64,000 nucleotides of DNA from RGIG3009 sp045653425 (GCA_045653425.1 JAZOLU010000029.1:1-64000); one strand, 5' to 3'; positions 32,036 to 40,764 are shown, numbered from the stretch's first letter. Notes: generated by a model not told the origin, from the letters alone. Made by a program: numbers and translations.

Positions 32036-33274
32036 TTATAACACGAGGTGTACCGGCAAGCCATCGCGATACGTAGGATGAACTTCGCCGTGAATTAACG
32101 GTAACAAGTAGTCCAAACAAGCATCTGTAACGTGGTTGCCTTGTTCGTTAATAAAGATAAGCGGGACTCGCTTGATTTGGTTAGCCACACGTTGAACCGG
32201 CACACAACCGATGGTGGTAGTATACGGTGTGTTGGAAGTGCGTTCAATGGTCATCATAACGCCGCTTGTCCCCTGCGCTGCCATTTGCACTGCCTGTTCC
32301 CCGACACGGTGCGATTCGTCCAAATCGGTAAAAGACGCCAAATGCGCCGCACAACGTTGCGGTAAATTCAATTCCACCGAACGCACTTTACAACCAATTT
32401 CCCGTTTAACAAGCAGTTCCAACCACTTGCCGCTCCCCGCCAACTGCTTATGGCCAAATGCGTCGGTACCACTGTCTTGTGCGTCTTCGCCCACATACCG
32501 ACCATCTGCGTAATGAATACCCTCCGATACCGCGATAACCACATTGGGGTGGCGGGCCAGCGCGGCACGGACATCGGTTAAAAATTGCTCTTTACAAAAA
32601 TCCCGTTCCGGAAGATAGACCAAATCGGGAGAGGCATCCCCCACGGCTCTGCCCAGTGCAGATGCCGCCGTAAGCCAACCGGCATCGCGCCCCATAATTT
32701 CTAAAATGGTTACCGCATCGGTGGTGTACACCGCGCAATCTCGCAAAATTTCCTGCGTGGTGGTGGCAACGAATTTGGCGGCAGAACCAAAACCGGGCGT
32801 GTGGTCGGTTTCTACCAAATCGTTATCAATGGTTTTGGGCACGCCGATGATGCGCATTTCGTATCCGCACGCGGCGGTATAGGCAGAGAGTTTATCCACC
32901 GTATCCATAGAATCGTTACCGCCGATGTAGAAAAAATAGCGAATATCGTATTTGCGAAACAGGGCAACCAGTTGCTCATATACCGCATCGTTTTTGCCGA
33001 CAGGCGGTAATTTTTTGCGGCAAGAACCCAGTGCTGCGGCGGGAGTTTTATACAGTAAATCCAGACTCTCCTCATCCGCAAAGCGGTCGGTTAAGTCCAC
33101 CAAACGCTCCTCCAAAAAGCCCTCAATGCCGTTGCGCATACCATACAACTTGCGAATGGAACCACCGCACAGTTGCTTTTTAACGCCGGCAATTACGCCG
33201 GCTAACGAGGCATTGATAGCGGCGGTGGGACCGCCGGATTGACCAACAACAGCGTTGCCGATTAAAGTGTTCAT
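32036..33274 (-). CDS. 6-phosphofructokinase, pyrophosphate-dependent type
   Basis: 412 residues from the ATG at 33274 (AAAGGAA upstream). GQSGGPTAAIN binds phosphate, PKTIDND is the catalytic loop (146-152) and GGNDSMDT (118-125) has Asp121 where ATP-using enzymes have Gly, the known marker of PPi use. It phosphorylates fructose 6-phosphate reversibly with PPi. The longer reading from 33313 crosses the promoter-proximal palindrome and is unlikely. Single-gene transcript with its own promoter and hairpin. Confidence 0.9.
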   Translation of the reverse strand: MNTLIGNAVVGQSGGPTAAINASLAGVIAGVKKQLCGGSIRKLYGMRNGIEGFLEERLVDLTDRFADEESLDLLYKTPAAALGSCRKKLPPVGKNDAVYEQLVALFRKYDIRYFFYIGGNDSMDTVDKLSAYTAACGYEMRIIGVPKTIDNDLVETDHTPGFGSAAKFVATTTQEILRDCAVYTTDAVTILEIMGRDAGWLTAASALGRAVGDASPDLVYLPERDFCKEQFLTDVRAALARHPNVVIAVSEGIHYADGRYVGEDAQDSGTDAFGHKQLAGSGKWLELLVKREIGCKVRSVELNLPQRCAAHLASFTDLDESHRVGEQAVQMAAQGTSGVMMTIERTSNTPYTTTIGCVPVQRVANQIKRVPLIFINEQGNHVTDACLDYLLPLIHGEVHPTYRDGLPVHLVL

Positions 33275-33292
33275 AGGTTGCGTTCCTTTCTT

Positions 33293-33307
33293 AAATACGA
33301 CGTATTT
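33293..33307 (-). promoter_or_regulatory. Palindrome just downstream of the PFK promoter (operator candidate)
   Basis: AAATACG-A-CGTATTT is a perfect 7-bp inverted repeat between the predicted start site and the ribosome binding site, a usual place for a repressor. Confidence 0.5.
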
Positions 33308-33315
33308 CGCCAATT

Positions 33316-33344
33316 ATCATACTGTATTTTGCCACAAAAGTCAA
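33316..33344 (-). promoter_or_regulatory. Promoter of phosphofructokinase
   Basis: Minus strand: TTGACT, 17-nt spacer, TATGAT. Confidence 0.75.
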
Positions 33345-33355
33345 CCGAGACACGC

Positions 33356-33378
33356 AAAAACAGCCGCTTTCGCGGCTG
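33356..33378 (-). terminator. Terminator of the pyridoxal kinase gene
   Basis: CAGCCGC-GAAA-GCGGCTG followed by TTTTT on the minus strand, 9 nt after the stop. Confidence 0.8.
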
Positions 33379-33387
33379 CTCTGGTTT

Positions 33388-34218
33388 TTACTGCAAATAA
33401 GAAATAAGATTGTTCAGCACCGGTTCAAATTTGGCACCGTACCAGTGGTTATCCTCGTCGGCAGTAGCGCGAATGCAATCCACGGTATAATCCGCCGCAA
33501 TACACGCCGCTTGGTACGCGGTTTTGCCGCGCATCATCGCGCCCACAAACGCTGAGGCATATATATCCCCCGTGCCGTGACAACTGTTGGGTAACAAGTC
33601 GTGCTCGTAATAGGCACGGTCGTTCCCTTCCAACACCTCAATGCCGGTTTTGCCCGCCGCATACGAAATGCCGGTAAGGATGATATTGCCACAACCCAGT
33701 GATTGCAGTGCCGCCAACAGTTTATCAATATACGCCTTATCGTACTCTTCGCGATACGGTATACCGGTTAAAAAACAGGCCTCGGTTATGTTGGGGAGAA
33801 TGTAGTCCGCCTTAGCGCACAGCGTTTTCATTGCCTCTACATACGCTGCGTCAAAGTTGGGATACAATTTGCCATTATCCGCCATTGCCGGGTCCACAAA
33901 CGTTTTGCCACCGGGTGCCAAGGTGTCTTGCATAATCTGCACCACGTAATCAATCTGTTTGGTACTGCCGAGGTAGCCGGTATATACCGCTTGGAACTGA
34001 ATGCTCTCGCTTTGCCAATGGTCTTTAATGGCGGGCATATCGTCCGTTAAATCCCGGAAAGTGTACCCCGAAAAACCGGCTGTGTGTGTGGAAAGCACTG
34101 CCGAGGGTAAAACGGCGGTTTCCAACCCGCAAGCGGACAAAATCGGTAACGCCACCGTAAGCGAACACTGCCCCACACAAGAAATATCCTGAATTGTCAA
34201 AATGCGTGCGTATGACAT
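33388..34218 (-). CDS. Pyridoxal/pyridoxamine kinase (PdxY/PdxK type)
   Basis: 276 residues from the ATG at 34218 (GGGGAAGA upstream). A ribokinase-fold enzyme that phosphorylates B6 vitamers to make PLP. ILTIQDISCVGQCSL at the N-terminus, VDPAMADNGKLY, LPNITEACFLTG and the anion-hole/catalytic SCHGTGDIYASAFVGA (catalytic Asp in GTGD) are clear. A MocR-type regulator gene lies directly upstream on the same strand, consistent with B6 control. Confidence 0.9.
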   Translation of the reverse strand: MSYARILTIQDISCVGQCSLTVALPILSACGLETAVLPSAVLSTHTAGFSGYTFRDLTDDMPAIKDHWQSESIQFQAVYTGYLGSTKQIDYVVQIMQDTLAPGGKTFVDPAMADNGKLYPNFDAAYVEAMKTLCAKADYILPNITEACFLTGIPYREEYDKAYIDKLLAALQSLGCGNIILTGISYAAGKTGIEVLEGNDRAYYEHDLLPNSCHGTGDIYASAFVGAMMRGKTAYQAACIAADYTVDCIRATADEDNHWYGAKFEPVLNNLISYLQ

Positions 34219-34252
34219 AACTATCTTCCCCTTTGCATATATCAATGTTCTC

Positions 34253-34280
34253 AGTATACCACATTTTGACTATATGTAAA
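34253..34280 (-). promoter_or_regulatory. Promoter of the pyridoxal kinase gene
   Basis: Minus strand: TTTACA, 16-nt spacer, TATACT. Two similar half-sites, ATAGTACAAAA and ATAGTCAAAA, sit in and ahead of the spacer in direct orientation and could bind the MocR-type regulator. Confidence 0.6.
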
Positions 34281-34294
34281 TACTCAGTTTTGTA

Positions 34295-35395
34295 CTATTT
34301 TATATTACCAGATTGTGCTGCCTTGCGACGTTCACGGCGCACACGGTTGATGTGACGTTCAAAATCGCCGCCCGCAATCAGTTCCGCCAACACATATTGT
34401 TCCAGCACCGAAACGGTGCAGGAGTAAAAGCCCAGCGTTTCTTCAAATCGTTTGGCAAGCGACGATGGGAGTACCATATACCCCACGCGCAAAGCCGGCG
34501 AAACGGTTTGAGAAAAGGTGTTAATATAAATCACCCGTTCCTCCTCCGACAGAGAAAATAAGGTTTCCTCGTTTTTCTTGGAAACGGTTAGTTCCGAATC
34601 GTAATTATCCTCCACAATGTATCCGTCACGCTCACGCGCCCACTGTAAATATTCTTGTCGTTTAGAGGCATCTGCCGTTACCAAACTGGGATAGCTGTTA
34701 AATGGGGTTACGTGCAATACCTGCGCGTGAGTGTGTTGCAGTTCCCCACTTTGAATACCGCGGTTGCCCATTTTTAACATTTCACAGGTAATATGGTGCG
34801 CTTCATACACCTGCCGAATTTTATTGTAGGACGGGTCTTCCAGCGCATATACGGTACGGTTGCCCAGTAATTGCGCCACCAAGCCGTAAAGATATTCCGC
34901 ACCCGCACCGATAATCACCTGTTCCGGTGTTGCGTGGATGCCCACGTTGCGCTCCAGGTATTTGGTGATAGCCGCACGCAAGGCAAAGCACCCGCGATTA
35001 TTTGGCTTGGTAAACAGGGTTTCGCCGTAATCCAGCATAACGCGCCGCATGGTTTTGGATAAGGTGGTAAACGGAAACGTGCCGCTTTCGCCCGCTTTGA
35101 CCGCAGGAGCACGGTACTGCCACTCCGCCTCGGCAGTGTGAATCAAAAAATCCGATGCCTTGTATATTACCACATATCCGCTGCGCGGGCGAGATTCAAT
35201 ATAGCCTTCCTCACTTAACAAACGGTAAGCGTGTTCCACGGTAATCACGCTCATTCCGATTTCATCTGCCAACACACGTTTAGACGGTAATTTTTGCCCG
35301 TGCGCATACGCCCCCGATTCAATATCATTCCGTAAGCGGTGATATAACTGTATGTACGCGGGAACGGCACTGGTTTTATCAATTAAGTGTTTCAT
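34295..35395 (-). CDS. MocR-type GntR/aminotransferase regulator lacking the PLP lysine
   Basis: 366 residues from the ATG at 35395. Residues 1-75 form a GntR winged helix (IQLYHRLRNDIESGAYAHGQKLPSKR.LADEIGMS); the rest is a fold-type I aminotransferase domain with VEDNYDSE and the loop that normally holds the PLP Schiff-base Lys. Here that loop reads YINTFSQTVSPALRVGYM, so Lys is Gln296. Other binding residues look kept. MocR proteins such as PdxR sense PLP and control B6 genes; its neighbour is a pyridoxal kinase. Start site is weakly defined (GGAAGTGAG upstream). Confidence 0.85.
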   Translation of the reverse strand: MKHLIDKTSAVPAYIQLYHRLRNDIESGAYAHGQKLPSKRVLADEIGMSVITVEHAYRLLSEEGYIESRPRSGYVVIYKASDFLIHTAEAEWQYRAPAVKAGESGTFPFTTLSKTMRRVMLDYGETLFTKPNNRGCFALRAAITKYLERNVGIHATPEQVIIGAGAEYLYGLVAQLLGNRTVYALEDPSYNKIRQVYEAHHITCEMLKMGNRGIQSGELQHTHAQVLHVTPFNSYPSLVTADASKRQEYLQWARERDGYIVEDNYDSELTVSKKNEETLFSLSEEERVIYINTFSQTVSPALRVGYMVLPSSLAKRFEETLGFYSCTVSVLEQYVLAELIAGGDFERHINRVRRERRKAAQSGNIK

Positions 35396-35426
35396 ATACA
35401 CCGACTCACTTCCGAAAATTTGTTTA

Positions 35427-35455
35427 ATTATACTATAATTCTGCAAAATTGTAAA
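35427..35455 (-). promoter_or_regulatory. Promoter of the MocR-type regulator gene
   Basis: Minus strand: TTTACA, 17-nt spacer, TATAAT, about 25 nt before the chosen ATG. Confidence 0.7.
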
Positions 35456-35555
35456 GCCAATGGCTACTGCCTGAAAAGTTGAGAAGAGATAAATTGTTTC
35501 ATTATTCAACTCGGTTACTCATATACATAAGTTACTGCAAGAAAGGTGTGATACC

Positions 35556-36185
35556 GTGAACCAAGATTTCAAAGAATTGATGGAAAAATACGAACGGGAA
35601 TTAATGGAACTGCGCCGACACGCGGTGCAAGCCGTGAGCGTGGAAACGGAACCCGAACCGCTAAACCGTTCTGAAGAAACACCTGCAACCGTACCGAATG
35701 CGGAAATGCCGCCGATGACCGAGGACGATAATTTCCAAGGAAACATATCACAAGAGAAAAATGCCGGCGGGTATCCCCCAGTGCCGCCGGTAACAGACGG
35801 TAATTTTGCTTCATTGCAAGTGCGCGTTACCGCCGCCAACGAAGCGATACCCATTCCCAACGCACTTGTCACTATCAGCCGCGAGACGGACGGTGAACCG
35901 GTATTAGAACAAGTACGGCTCACCGGTATAAGCGGGCTGACCGAGCCGGTATTACTCCCTGCTACCGACCCCGCGCTGACAATGAACCCATCCAACGAAT
36001 CAATTCCGTTGATAACCTATGAAATTCAAATTGCCGCACCGGGGTATTATCGCGTACGTAATAATGGTGTGCCGCTGTACGGCGGTATTGCCACCGTGCT
36101 ACCGGTTACTATGATTCCTCTGCCGGAATTTGAGGAAGAAAATGCCACCGAATTGGAATTTAACACCCCGCGTAATAACTTGTAA
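35556..36185 (+). CDS. Protein with carboxypeptidase-regulatory-like domain
   Basis: 209 residues, GTG start with GAAAGGTGTG upstream. A short coiled start (FKELMEKYERELMELRR) is followed by an acidic, Pro-rich linker (35-80) and a beta-rich domain (about 83-190) reading LQVRVTAANEAIPIPNALVTIS...YEIQIAAPGYYRVR, the pattern of carboxypeptidase-regulatory or prealbumin-like modules. No signal peptide. It sits 15 nt upstream of the SpoIID/peptidoglycan-binding gene and likely works with it, perhaps in the spore. Confidence 0.65.
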   Translation: MNQDFKELMEKYERELMELRRHAVQAVSVETEPEPLNRSEETPATVPNAEMPPMTEDDNFQGNISQEKNAGGYPPVPPVTDGNFASLQVRVTAANEAIPIPNALVTISRETDGEPVLEQVRLTGISGLTEPVLLPATDPALTMNPSNESIPLITYEIQIAAPGYYRVRNNGVPLYGGIATVLPVTMIPLPEFEEENATELEFNTPRNNL

Positions 36186-36200
36186 CCAGGAGGAACGTAT

Positions 36201-37604
36201 ATGCCGAATCTGCCGTTTATTCCGGAAACCATTACGGTGCATTTGGGCGCGCCGGATAGTAACGCACAAAACGTCACCGTACCATTTCCGGATTATATTA
36301 AAAATGTGGCGTCAAGTGAGGTTTATCCTACGTGGCCGGTCAGTGCTCTGCGCGCCAATATTTTGGCACAAATTTCGTTTGCACTCAACCGTGTGTATAC
36401 CGAGTGGTATCGCAGCCGCGGATATAATTTTGATATTACCAATTCCACAGCGTTTGACCAGTCGTTTGTGCCAAACCGTGATATTTTTGATAACATCAGT
36501 CAACTGGTAGATGAAATTTTTAATGACTATGTGCGCCGTGAGGGTAATGTGGAGCCATACTTTACCCAGTATTGTAACGGTACAACGGTTACTTGCGATG
36601 GGTTATCACAATGGGGTACGGTAGAACTGGCTGAGCAGGGATTGAACTCGGTGGATATTTTGCGCAATTATTACGGCGATAACATTGAAATTGTGAACGA
36701 TGCGCCGGTGGATATTAATCAACCCTCCTACCCCGGTCGATTACTTCGCTTGGGTGATATCGGCAACGATGTGCTCACCAAACAGATACAACTCAACCGC
36801 ATTTCTCGCAATTACCCCGCTATTCCCAAAATTGACACCTTAGACGGCGTGTTTGGAACGGCCACCGACGAGGCGGTGCGGGCTTTTCAACGCATTTTTA
36901 ACCTTGCTGAAGACGGCATCATCGGCAAGGAAACGTGGTATCGCATTGCGTTTATTTACAACAGTGTTAAGCGGTTGGCGGAACTGGATTCCGAAGGCAT
37001 TGCACTGGAAGAGGTGCGTAAACAGTTTTCTGAATTGATTCAACCGGGCGATTCCGGCGACGAAGTGCGGGTAGTTCAGTATTTTTTGGCCTTGGTAGGC
37101 AATTTTTACGACACCGTTCCCCCTATTCCGATTACCGGAAATTTTGATGCCGCCACCGAAAACGCCGTGCGCGCGTTTCAACGTACGGTTGGATTACCGG
37201 AAGACGGCATTGTGGGGGCGCAAACTTGGGAGGAACTGTACCGTGCGTATCGCGGTATTATTGACACGCTGGAAGTTCCGGAAAACCGAGTAGCGCCCTA
37301 CCCCGGCAATCCGCTAACGCTGGGAGAAACCGGTGAGTATGTCACCATCTTACAAGAATACCTTACGGTAATTGCTTCTACATATTCCACCATTCCCGCG
37401 CCCGCCGTAACCGGTACGTTTGATGAGCAAACGCAAGAGGCAGTGGAAGCGTTTCAGCGTGAATTTGGGCTATCACCTAACGGTGTGGTGGGTGCGAACA
37501 CGTGGAATGCCATTGCGAGTTTATATGAAGATTTGGCGGTGGGCTTGGAGAAACAACCGGGTCAGGCACCGGGCTATACGTTGGAACAGGAGGGGGCGGT
37601 ATGA
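36201..37604 (+). CDS. SpoIID-domain protein with peptidoglycan-binding repeats
   Basis: 467 residues. Residues 8-160 resemble the SpoIID/LytB domain: DYIKNVASSEVYPTWPVSALRAN includes the catalytic Glu40 position of SpoIID lytic transglycosylases. Three peptidoglycan-binding-type-1 repeats follow (about 175-255, 285-350, 375-445), each with G.FG..T..AV.AFQ...GL..DG..G..TW. No signal peptide is visible, so it may act within the forespore or mother cell or be exported otherwise. AGGAGG precedes the ATG. The next gene overlaps its stop by 4 nt. Confidence 0.8.
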   Translation: MPNLPFIPETITVHLGAPDSNAQNVTVPFPDYIKNVASSEVYPTWPVSALRANILAQISFALNRVYTEWYRSRGYNFDITNSTAFDQSFVPNRDIFDNISQLVDEIFNDYVRREGNVEPYFTQYCNGTTVTCDGLSQWGTVELAEQGLNSVDILRNYYGDNIEIVNDAPVDINQPSYPGRLLRLGDIGNDVLTKQIQLNRISRNYPAIPKIDTLDGVFGTATDEAVRAFQRIFNLAEDGIIGKETWYRIAFIYNSVKRLAELDSEGIALEEVRKQFSELIQPGDSGDEVRVVQYFLALVGNFYDTVPPIPITGNFDAATENAVRAFQRTVGLPEDGIVGAQTWEELYRAYRGIIDTLEVPENRVAPYPGNPLTLGETGEYVTILQEYLTVIASTYSTIPAPAVTGTFDEQTQEAVEAFQREFGLSPNGVVGANTWNAIASLYEDLAVGLEKQPGQAPGYTLEQEGAV

Positions 37605-38110
37605 CCTATACCACATGGCAACGGCGCGAGCACACGCGCGAATTGCAGGAATATTTGCGTATTATGGCACTGCGGGACGACCACCACCGAGAATTGGCAG
37701 TGGACGGCATTTTTGGACCGGAAACAGAGGAAGCCGTGCGCGATTTTCAGCGAATGAGCGGACTGCCCATTACCGGCAAGGTTGACCACACCACGTGGGA
37801 GCGATTGGTAACCGATTACCGGGATATGCTGACACTGCTGACCGAAGCTGAGGCAATTCACCCTTTCCCCTCCCCGCAACACGTGATACGGCGCGGCGAT
37901 ACCGGTGTGATTGTATATATTTTGCAAGCTATGATAAATGACATTACCGAGCTGGTTGAGGAATTAAAAGCACTGGCGGTCACCGGCATATACGATGAGG
38001 ATACTGCTCAACTGGTCACGCAATTACAACATATTAGCGGATATCCGGAAACCGGCGAAGTTGACCGATTCTTTTGGGACCATTTGGCACAATGGTTTAA
38101 CAAAAAATAA
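37601..38110 (+). CDS. Peptidoglycan-binding-domain protein
   Basis: 169 residues with two repeats of the same peptidoglycan-binding type: VDGIFGPETEEAVRDFQRMSGLPITGKVDHTTWE in the first half and a more degenerate copy (VTGIYDEDTAQLVTQLQHISGYPETGEVDRFFWD) in the second. Start overlaps the previous stop (ATGA), so it is translated together with the SpoIID-domain protein. No catalytic domain or signal peptide is seen. Confidence 0.75.
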   Translation: MTYTTWQRREHTRELQEYLRIMALRDDHHRELAVDGIFGPETEEAVRDFQRMSGLPITGKVDHTTWERLVTDYRDMLTLLTEAEAIHPFPSPQHVIRRGDTGVIVYILQAMINDITELVEELKALAVTGIYDEDTAQLVTQLQHISGYPETGEVDRFFWDHLAQWFNKK

Positions 38111-38128
38111 CGCAATCGAGGTGTCATT

Positions 38129-39661
38129 GTGAAACACGCGGTATTCTTAAAAAATGCGGCTATTTTAACCATCACATCGCTGATTTTGCGCACCGTGGGC
38201 ATCTTTTTCCGCGTGTATATGTCCAATAAAATCGGCGCAGAGGGTATGGGGTTGTACCAACTGGTTTTTTCCATTTATGTGTTGGGTGCCACCTTTGCCA
38301 CCTCCGGCATTTCCACCGCCGTAACCCGTTTGGTAGCCGACGAATTGGTGAGCGGCACCACCAAATCGGTTCGCCGTATTTTACGACGTTCTATTATGCT
38401 CAGTGTACTGATTGGCTTAGCATCCACCGCGCTTATTTTCTTTGGCGCGGAACTTATCAGTACGTATTGGATTCGGGATATCCGTGCCGTGCCCGCTCTG
38501 CGAATGTTGTCGTTAAGTCTGCCGTCTATGGGCGTTTCCTCCTGTCTGCGGGGATATTTTATTGCACGCAGACGGGTGGCAATTTCCTCGCGCGCGCAAC
38601 TGTTGGAACAGGCCGTGCGTATTGCGGTGGTTATGTTACTTATTGACCGCTTTGCCGCACACGGGCTGGCTGCCGCGTGTTTGGCGGTAATGGTCGGTGA
38701 CACCGTGGCGGAGTGGATTGCTTGCGGGCTTTTGGCCTTGGGGTATGTCGTTGATAAAAAGCGGTTGGTGGCTGAACTCCCGCCGCGCACGGCTTCTTCT
38801 TTGCCGGTGGTGAAACGCCTACTGGCGATTGCCGCGCCCATTACGGCCGGACGATATCTTAACACGGCTCTGCGCACGATAGAAAACATTTTAGTTCCCA
38901 ACAGCATTGCCACCTACCGTGGGTCACAAGAGCGCGGATTGTCCGAATTTGGTGCCTTAAAAGGGATGGCGTTGCCGCTCATCTTCTTCCCCGCCTCGTT
39001 TTTGTCGGCAATGTCCACGTTGCTTATTCCGGAGATATCCGCCGCCAATGCTCTTCATCGGCAACAAACCATCAATCGCGCGGTAGAGCGTTTGTTGCAC
39101 GTTACGCTGCTCAGTTCCATTCTTATCGGCACCGTATTTACCGTTTTCTCGCGCGAACTGGGATTGCTGTTATATAACAGTACCGAAGTGGGAATCTATT
39201 TGCGCGTGTTAGCCCCCCTCACCCCTATTATGTATACCGAAAGCGCGGTGGACGGTATTTTGAAAGGGCTGAACCAGCAAAATTATTCGCTAAAATACAG
39301 CGTAACCGACTCCGCGTTGCGCATTGTGCTAATTTTATTGTTGGTTCCCTACCGCGGTATGGGTGGATTTCTGTTCATTATGGTTATTAGTAACGTGCTA
39401 ACCTCGTTTTTGAATGTGCATCGCTTGTTAAAAGTAACCGGTTTGTGCTTGCGCTGGGATAGGTGGATTCTCCGTCCGTTGCTCGGCGCAGGTGCTGCCT
39501 CCGCGGCCGCATTGGCAGTAACGCATCTTCCGTTTTTATCACAAATGCCGGGAATAGCATTAACCATTGTGGGCATCCTATGCCTATGCGGCGTGTACGT
39601 GGGGCTGATGATATGGCTTGGTTGTGTCACGCCGTCTGACCTCCGGCGGGCTGTATCCTGA
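38129..39661 (+). CDS. SpoVB-like lipid-linked oligosaccharide flippase (MOP superfamily)
   Basis: 510 residues, GTG start with GAGGTG 5 nt upstream. About 14 membrane helices of the MATE/MurJ-like fold; the N-terminus AVFLKNAAILTITSLILRTVGIFFRVYMSNKIGAEGMGLYQL is typical of SpoVB/YabM-type flippases. These carry lipid-linked cell wall or spore-cortex precursors across the membrane. It is 18 nt after a peptidoglycan-binding gene, supporting a wall or cortex role. Confidence 0.88.
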   Translation: MKHAVFLKNAAILTITSLILRTVGIFFRVYMSNKIGAEGMGLYQLVFSIYVLGATFATSGISTAVTRLVADELVSGTTKSVRRILRRSIMLSVLIGLASTALIFFGAELISTYWIRDIRAVPALRMLSLSLPSMGVSSCLRGYFIARRRVAISSRAQLLEQAVRIAVVMLLIDRFAAHGLAAACLAVMVGDTVAEWIACGLLALGYVVDKKRLVAELPPRTASSLPVVKRLLAIAAPITAGRYLNTALRTIENILVPNSIATYRGSQERGLSEFGALKGMALPLIFFPASFLSAMSTLLIPEISAANALHRQQTINRAVERLLHVTLLSSILIGTVFTVFSRELGLLLYNSTEVGIYLRVLAPLTPIMYTESAVDGILKGLNQQNYSLKYSVTDSALRIVLILLLVPYRGMGGFLFIMVISNVLTSFLNVHRLLKVTGLCLRWDRWILRPLLGAGAASAAALAVTHLPFLSQMPGIALTIVGILCLCGVYVGLMIWLGCVTPSDLRRAVS

Positions 39662-39701
39662 ATAATCGTAGAAAAAAGAGGAATTTTTTTGAAATTAACC
39701 C

Positions 39702-39730
39702 TTGACAAGCGCCGGATGATAGTGTATTAT
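39702..39730 (+). promoter_or_regulatory. Promoter of the tRNA Lys-Glu-Asn cluster
   Basis: TTGACA, 17-nt spacer, TATTAT, ending 19 nt before tRNA-Lys. Confidence 0.8.
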
Positions 39731-39749
39731 AGTCAAGCAGTTTGCAAAC

Positions 39750-39825
39750 GCACCATTAGCTCAGTTGGTAGAGCACCTGACTCTTAATCAGGGTGTCCAG
39801 GGTTCGAGTCCCTGATGGTGTACCA
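39750..39825 (+). tRNA. tRNA-Lys (anticodon CUU)
   Basis: 76 nt with CCA. Acceptor GCACCAT pairs with ATGGTGT (first pair G-U), the anticodon loop is CTCTTAA, and the T-loop is GGTTCGAGTCC. Confidence 0.95.
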
Positions 39826-39828
39826 TCC

Positions 39829-39904
39829 GGCCCGTTGGTCAAGTGGCCTAAGACTCCGGCCTCTCACGCCGGCAACACGAGTTCGAATCTCGTACGGGTC
39901 ACCA
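39829..39904 (+). tRNA. tRNA-Glu (anticodon CUC)
   Basis: 76 nt with CCA. Acceptor GGCCCGT pairs with ACGGGTC including one G-U, anticodon loop CCTCTCACG with CTC, T-loop AGTTCGAATCT. It follows tRNA-Lys by 3 nt. Confidence 0.95.
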
Positions 39905-39937
39905 CGTGGGAAGCCGATAACAACTTCCCACATATAT

Positions 39938-40013
39938 TCCTCCATAGCTCAGTCGGTAGAGCACGCGGCTGTTAACCGCGCTGTCGTTGGTTCGAGTCCA
40001 ACTGGGGGAGCCA
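39938..40013 (+). tRNA. tRNA-Asn (anticodon GUU)
   Basis: 76 nt with CCA. Acceptor TCCTCCA pairs with TGGGGGA, anticodon arm GCGGCTGTTAACCGC with GTT, T-arm GTTGGTTCGAGTCCAAC. Pieces of this gene recur downstream at 40101 and 40231. Confidence 0.95.
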
Positions 40014-40021
40014 AAAAAGAA

Positions 40022-40052
40022 ACAACCACCTTTTGGTGGTTGTTGCTTTTTT
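40022..40052 (+). terminator. Terminator of the tRNA cluster
   Basis: AACAACCACC/GGTGGTTGTT around TTTT, followed by GCTTTTTT. Confidence 0.85.
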
Positions 40053-40085
40053 ACTTCTTCCCCGTCGGTTTTGCACCGACAATGT

Positions 40086-40250
40086 GTTAACAGCCGCGTG
40101 GCGGCTGTTAACTGTAACACACACCGAGCGCCGCCGGTGGCGGATACAGCGAGGTGCGTGTTGGCGCGGCGGTCGTCGATTGGCAAGGCGGCTTGCCGCC
40201 GCAGACAGAGACGGGCACCGCAAGAGTGGGTGTCGTTGGTTCGAGTCCAA
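40086..40250 (+). pseudogene. tRNA-Asn-derived fragments in a GC-rich palindromic stretch
   Basis: GCGGCTGTTAAC (40101-40112) equals part of the tRNA-Asn anticodon arm and is preceded by its own inverted copy (40086-40097), making a perfect 12-bp hairpin. TGTCGTTGGTTCGAGTCCAA (40231-40250) is an exact 20-nt copy of tRNA-Asn positions 39982-40001. Between them lie further GC-rich hairpins. No complete tRNA can fold here. The remaining gap to the next gene (40251-40365) shows no feature beyond AT-rich sequence. Confidence 0.65.
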
Positions 40251-40365
40251 TTACCTTAAAAAATTTGATACGGGATTTTTGGAAAGTAATAAGTAAGAAG
40301 TGATAGGTAATAGGTATTGTGCCTCCATCGCTTTTATGCTATAATAAGCGCAAGGTGGTAGCGAT

Positions 40366-40764
40366 ATGAAAAAGAGAGTATTTGATTTTTTGAGAAAATA
40401 TTGGTTTGTATTATTATTAAATCTAATAATACTAATCGGAATAGTTTTTTCGAAATATTTTAATGATTTATATGTTAATGACAGCGGGTATTTCTCAATT
40501 ACGTTATTTAGCATATTTGTTATTGTAATACTTCCGATTTGTTCTGTGGCATATGGATGCTTGTCATATATTGTTTACAAAAAAATATGGATTCAGCAAC
40601 TGTTTTTAGTGATAACCTTGTTACTAGGTTTTTTGATTGTAGAATTTATTGGACTAACTGTAATCATAGTGCCGTGTTTTATGATTATTTCCATATTTGC
40701 TTCATTAATAACAAAATTTTTCAGTTGGCTAATGAGAGAATCAAAAAAAGCGTGGCGTGAATAA
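40366..40764 (+). CDS. Hypothetical membrane protein in AT-rich patch
   Basis: 132 residues with AAGGTGG upstream of the ATG. Four hydrophobic segments are visible: YWFVLLLNLIILIGIVF, SITLFSIFVIVILPICSVAYG, QLFLVITLLLGFLIVEFIGL and VIIVPCFMIISIFASLI; the tail is basic. No family recognised. The DNA is far richer in A/T than the mal genes and spoVB-like gene around it, which suggests recent acquisition, together with the next gene. Confidence 0.65.
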   Translation: MKKRVFDFLRKYWFVLLLNLIILIGIVFSKYFNDLYVNDSGYFSITLFSIFVIVILPICSVAYGCLSYIVYKKIWIQQLFLVITLLLGFLIVEFIGLTVIIVPCFMIISIFASLITKFFSWLMRESKKAWRE

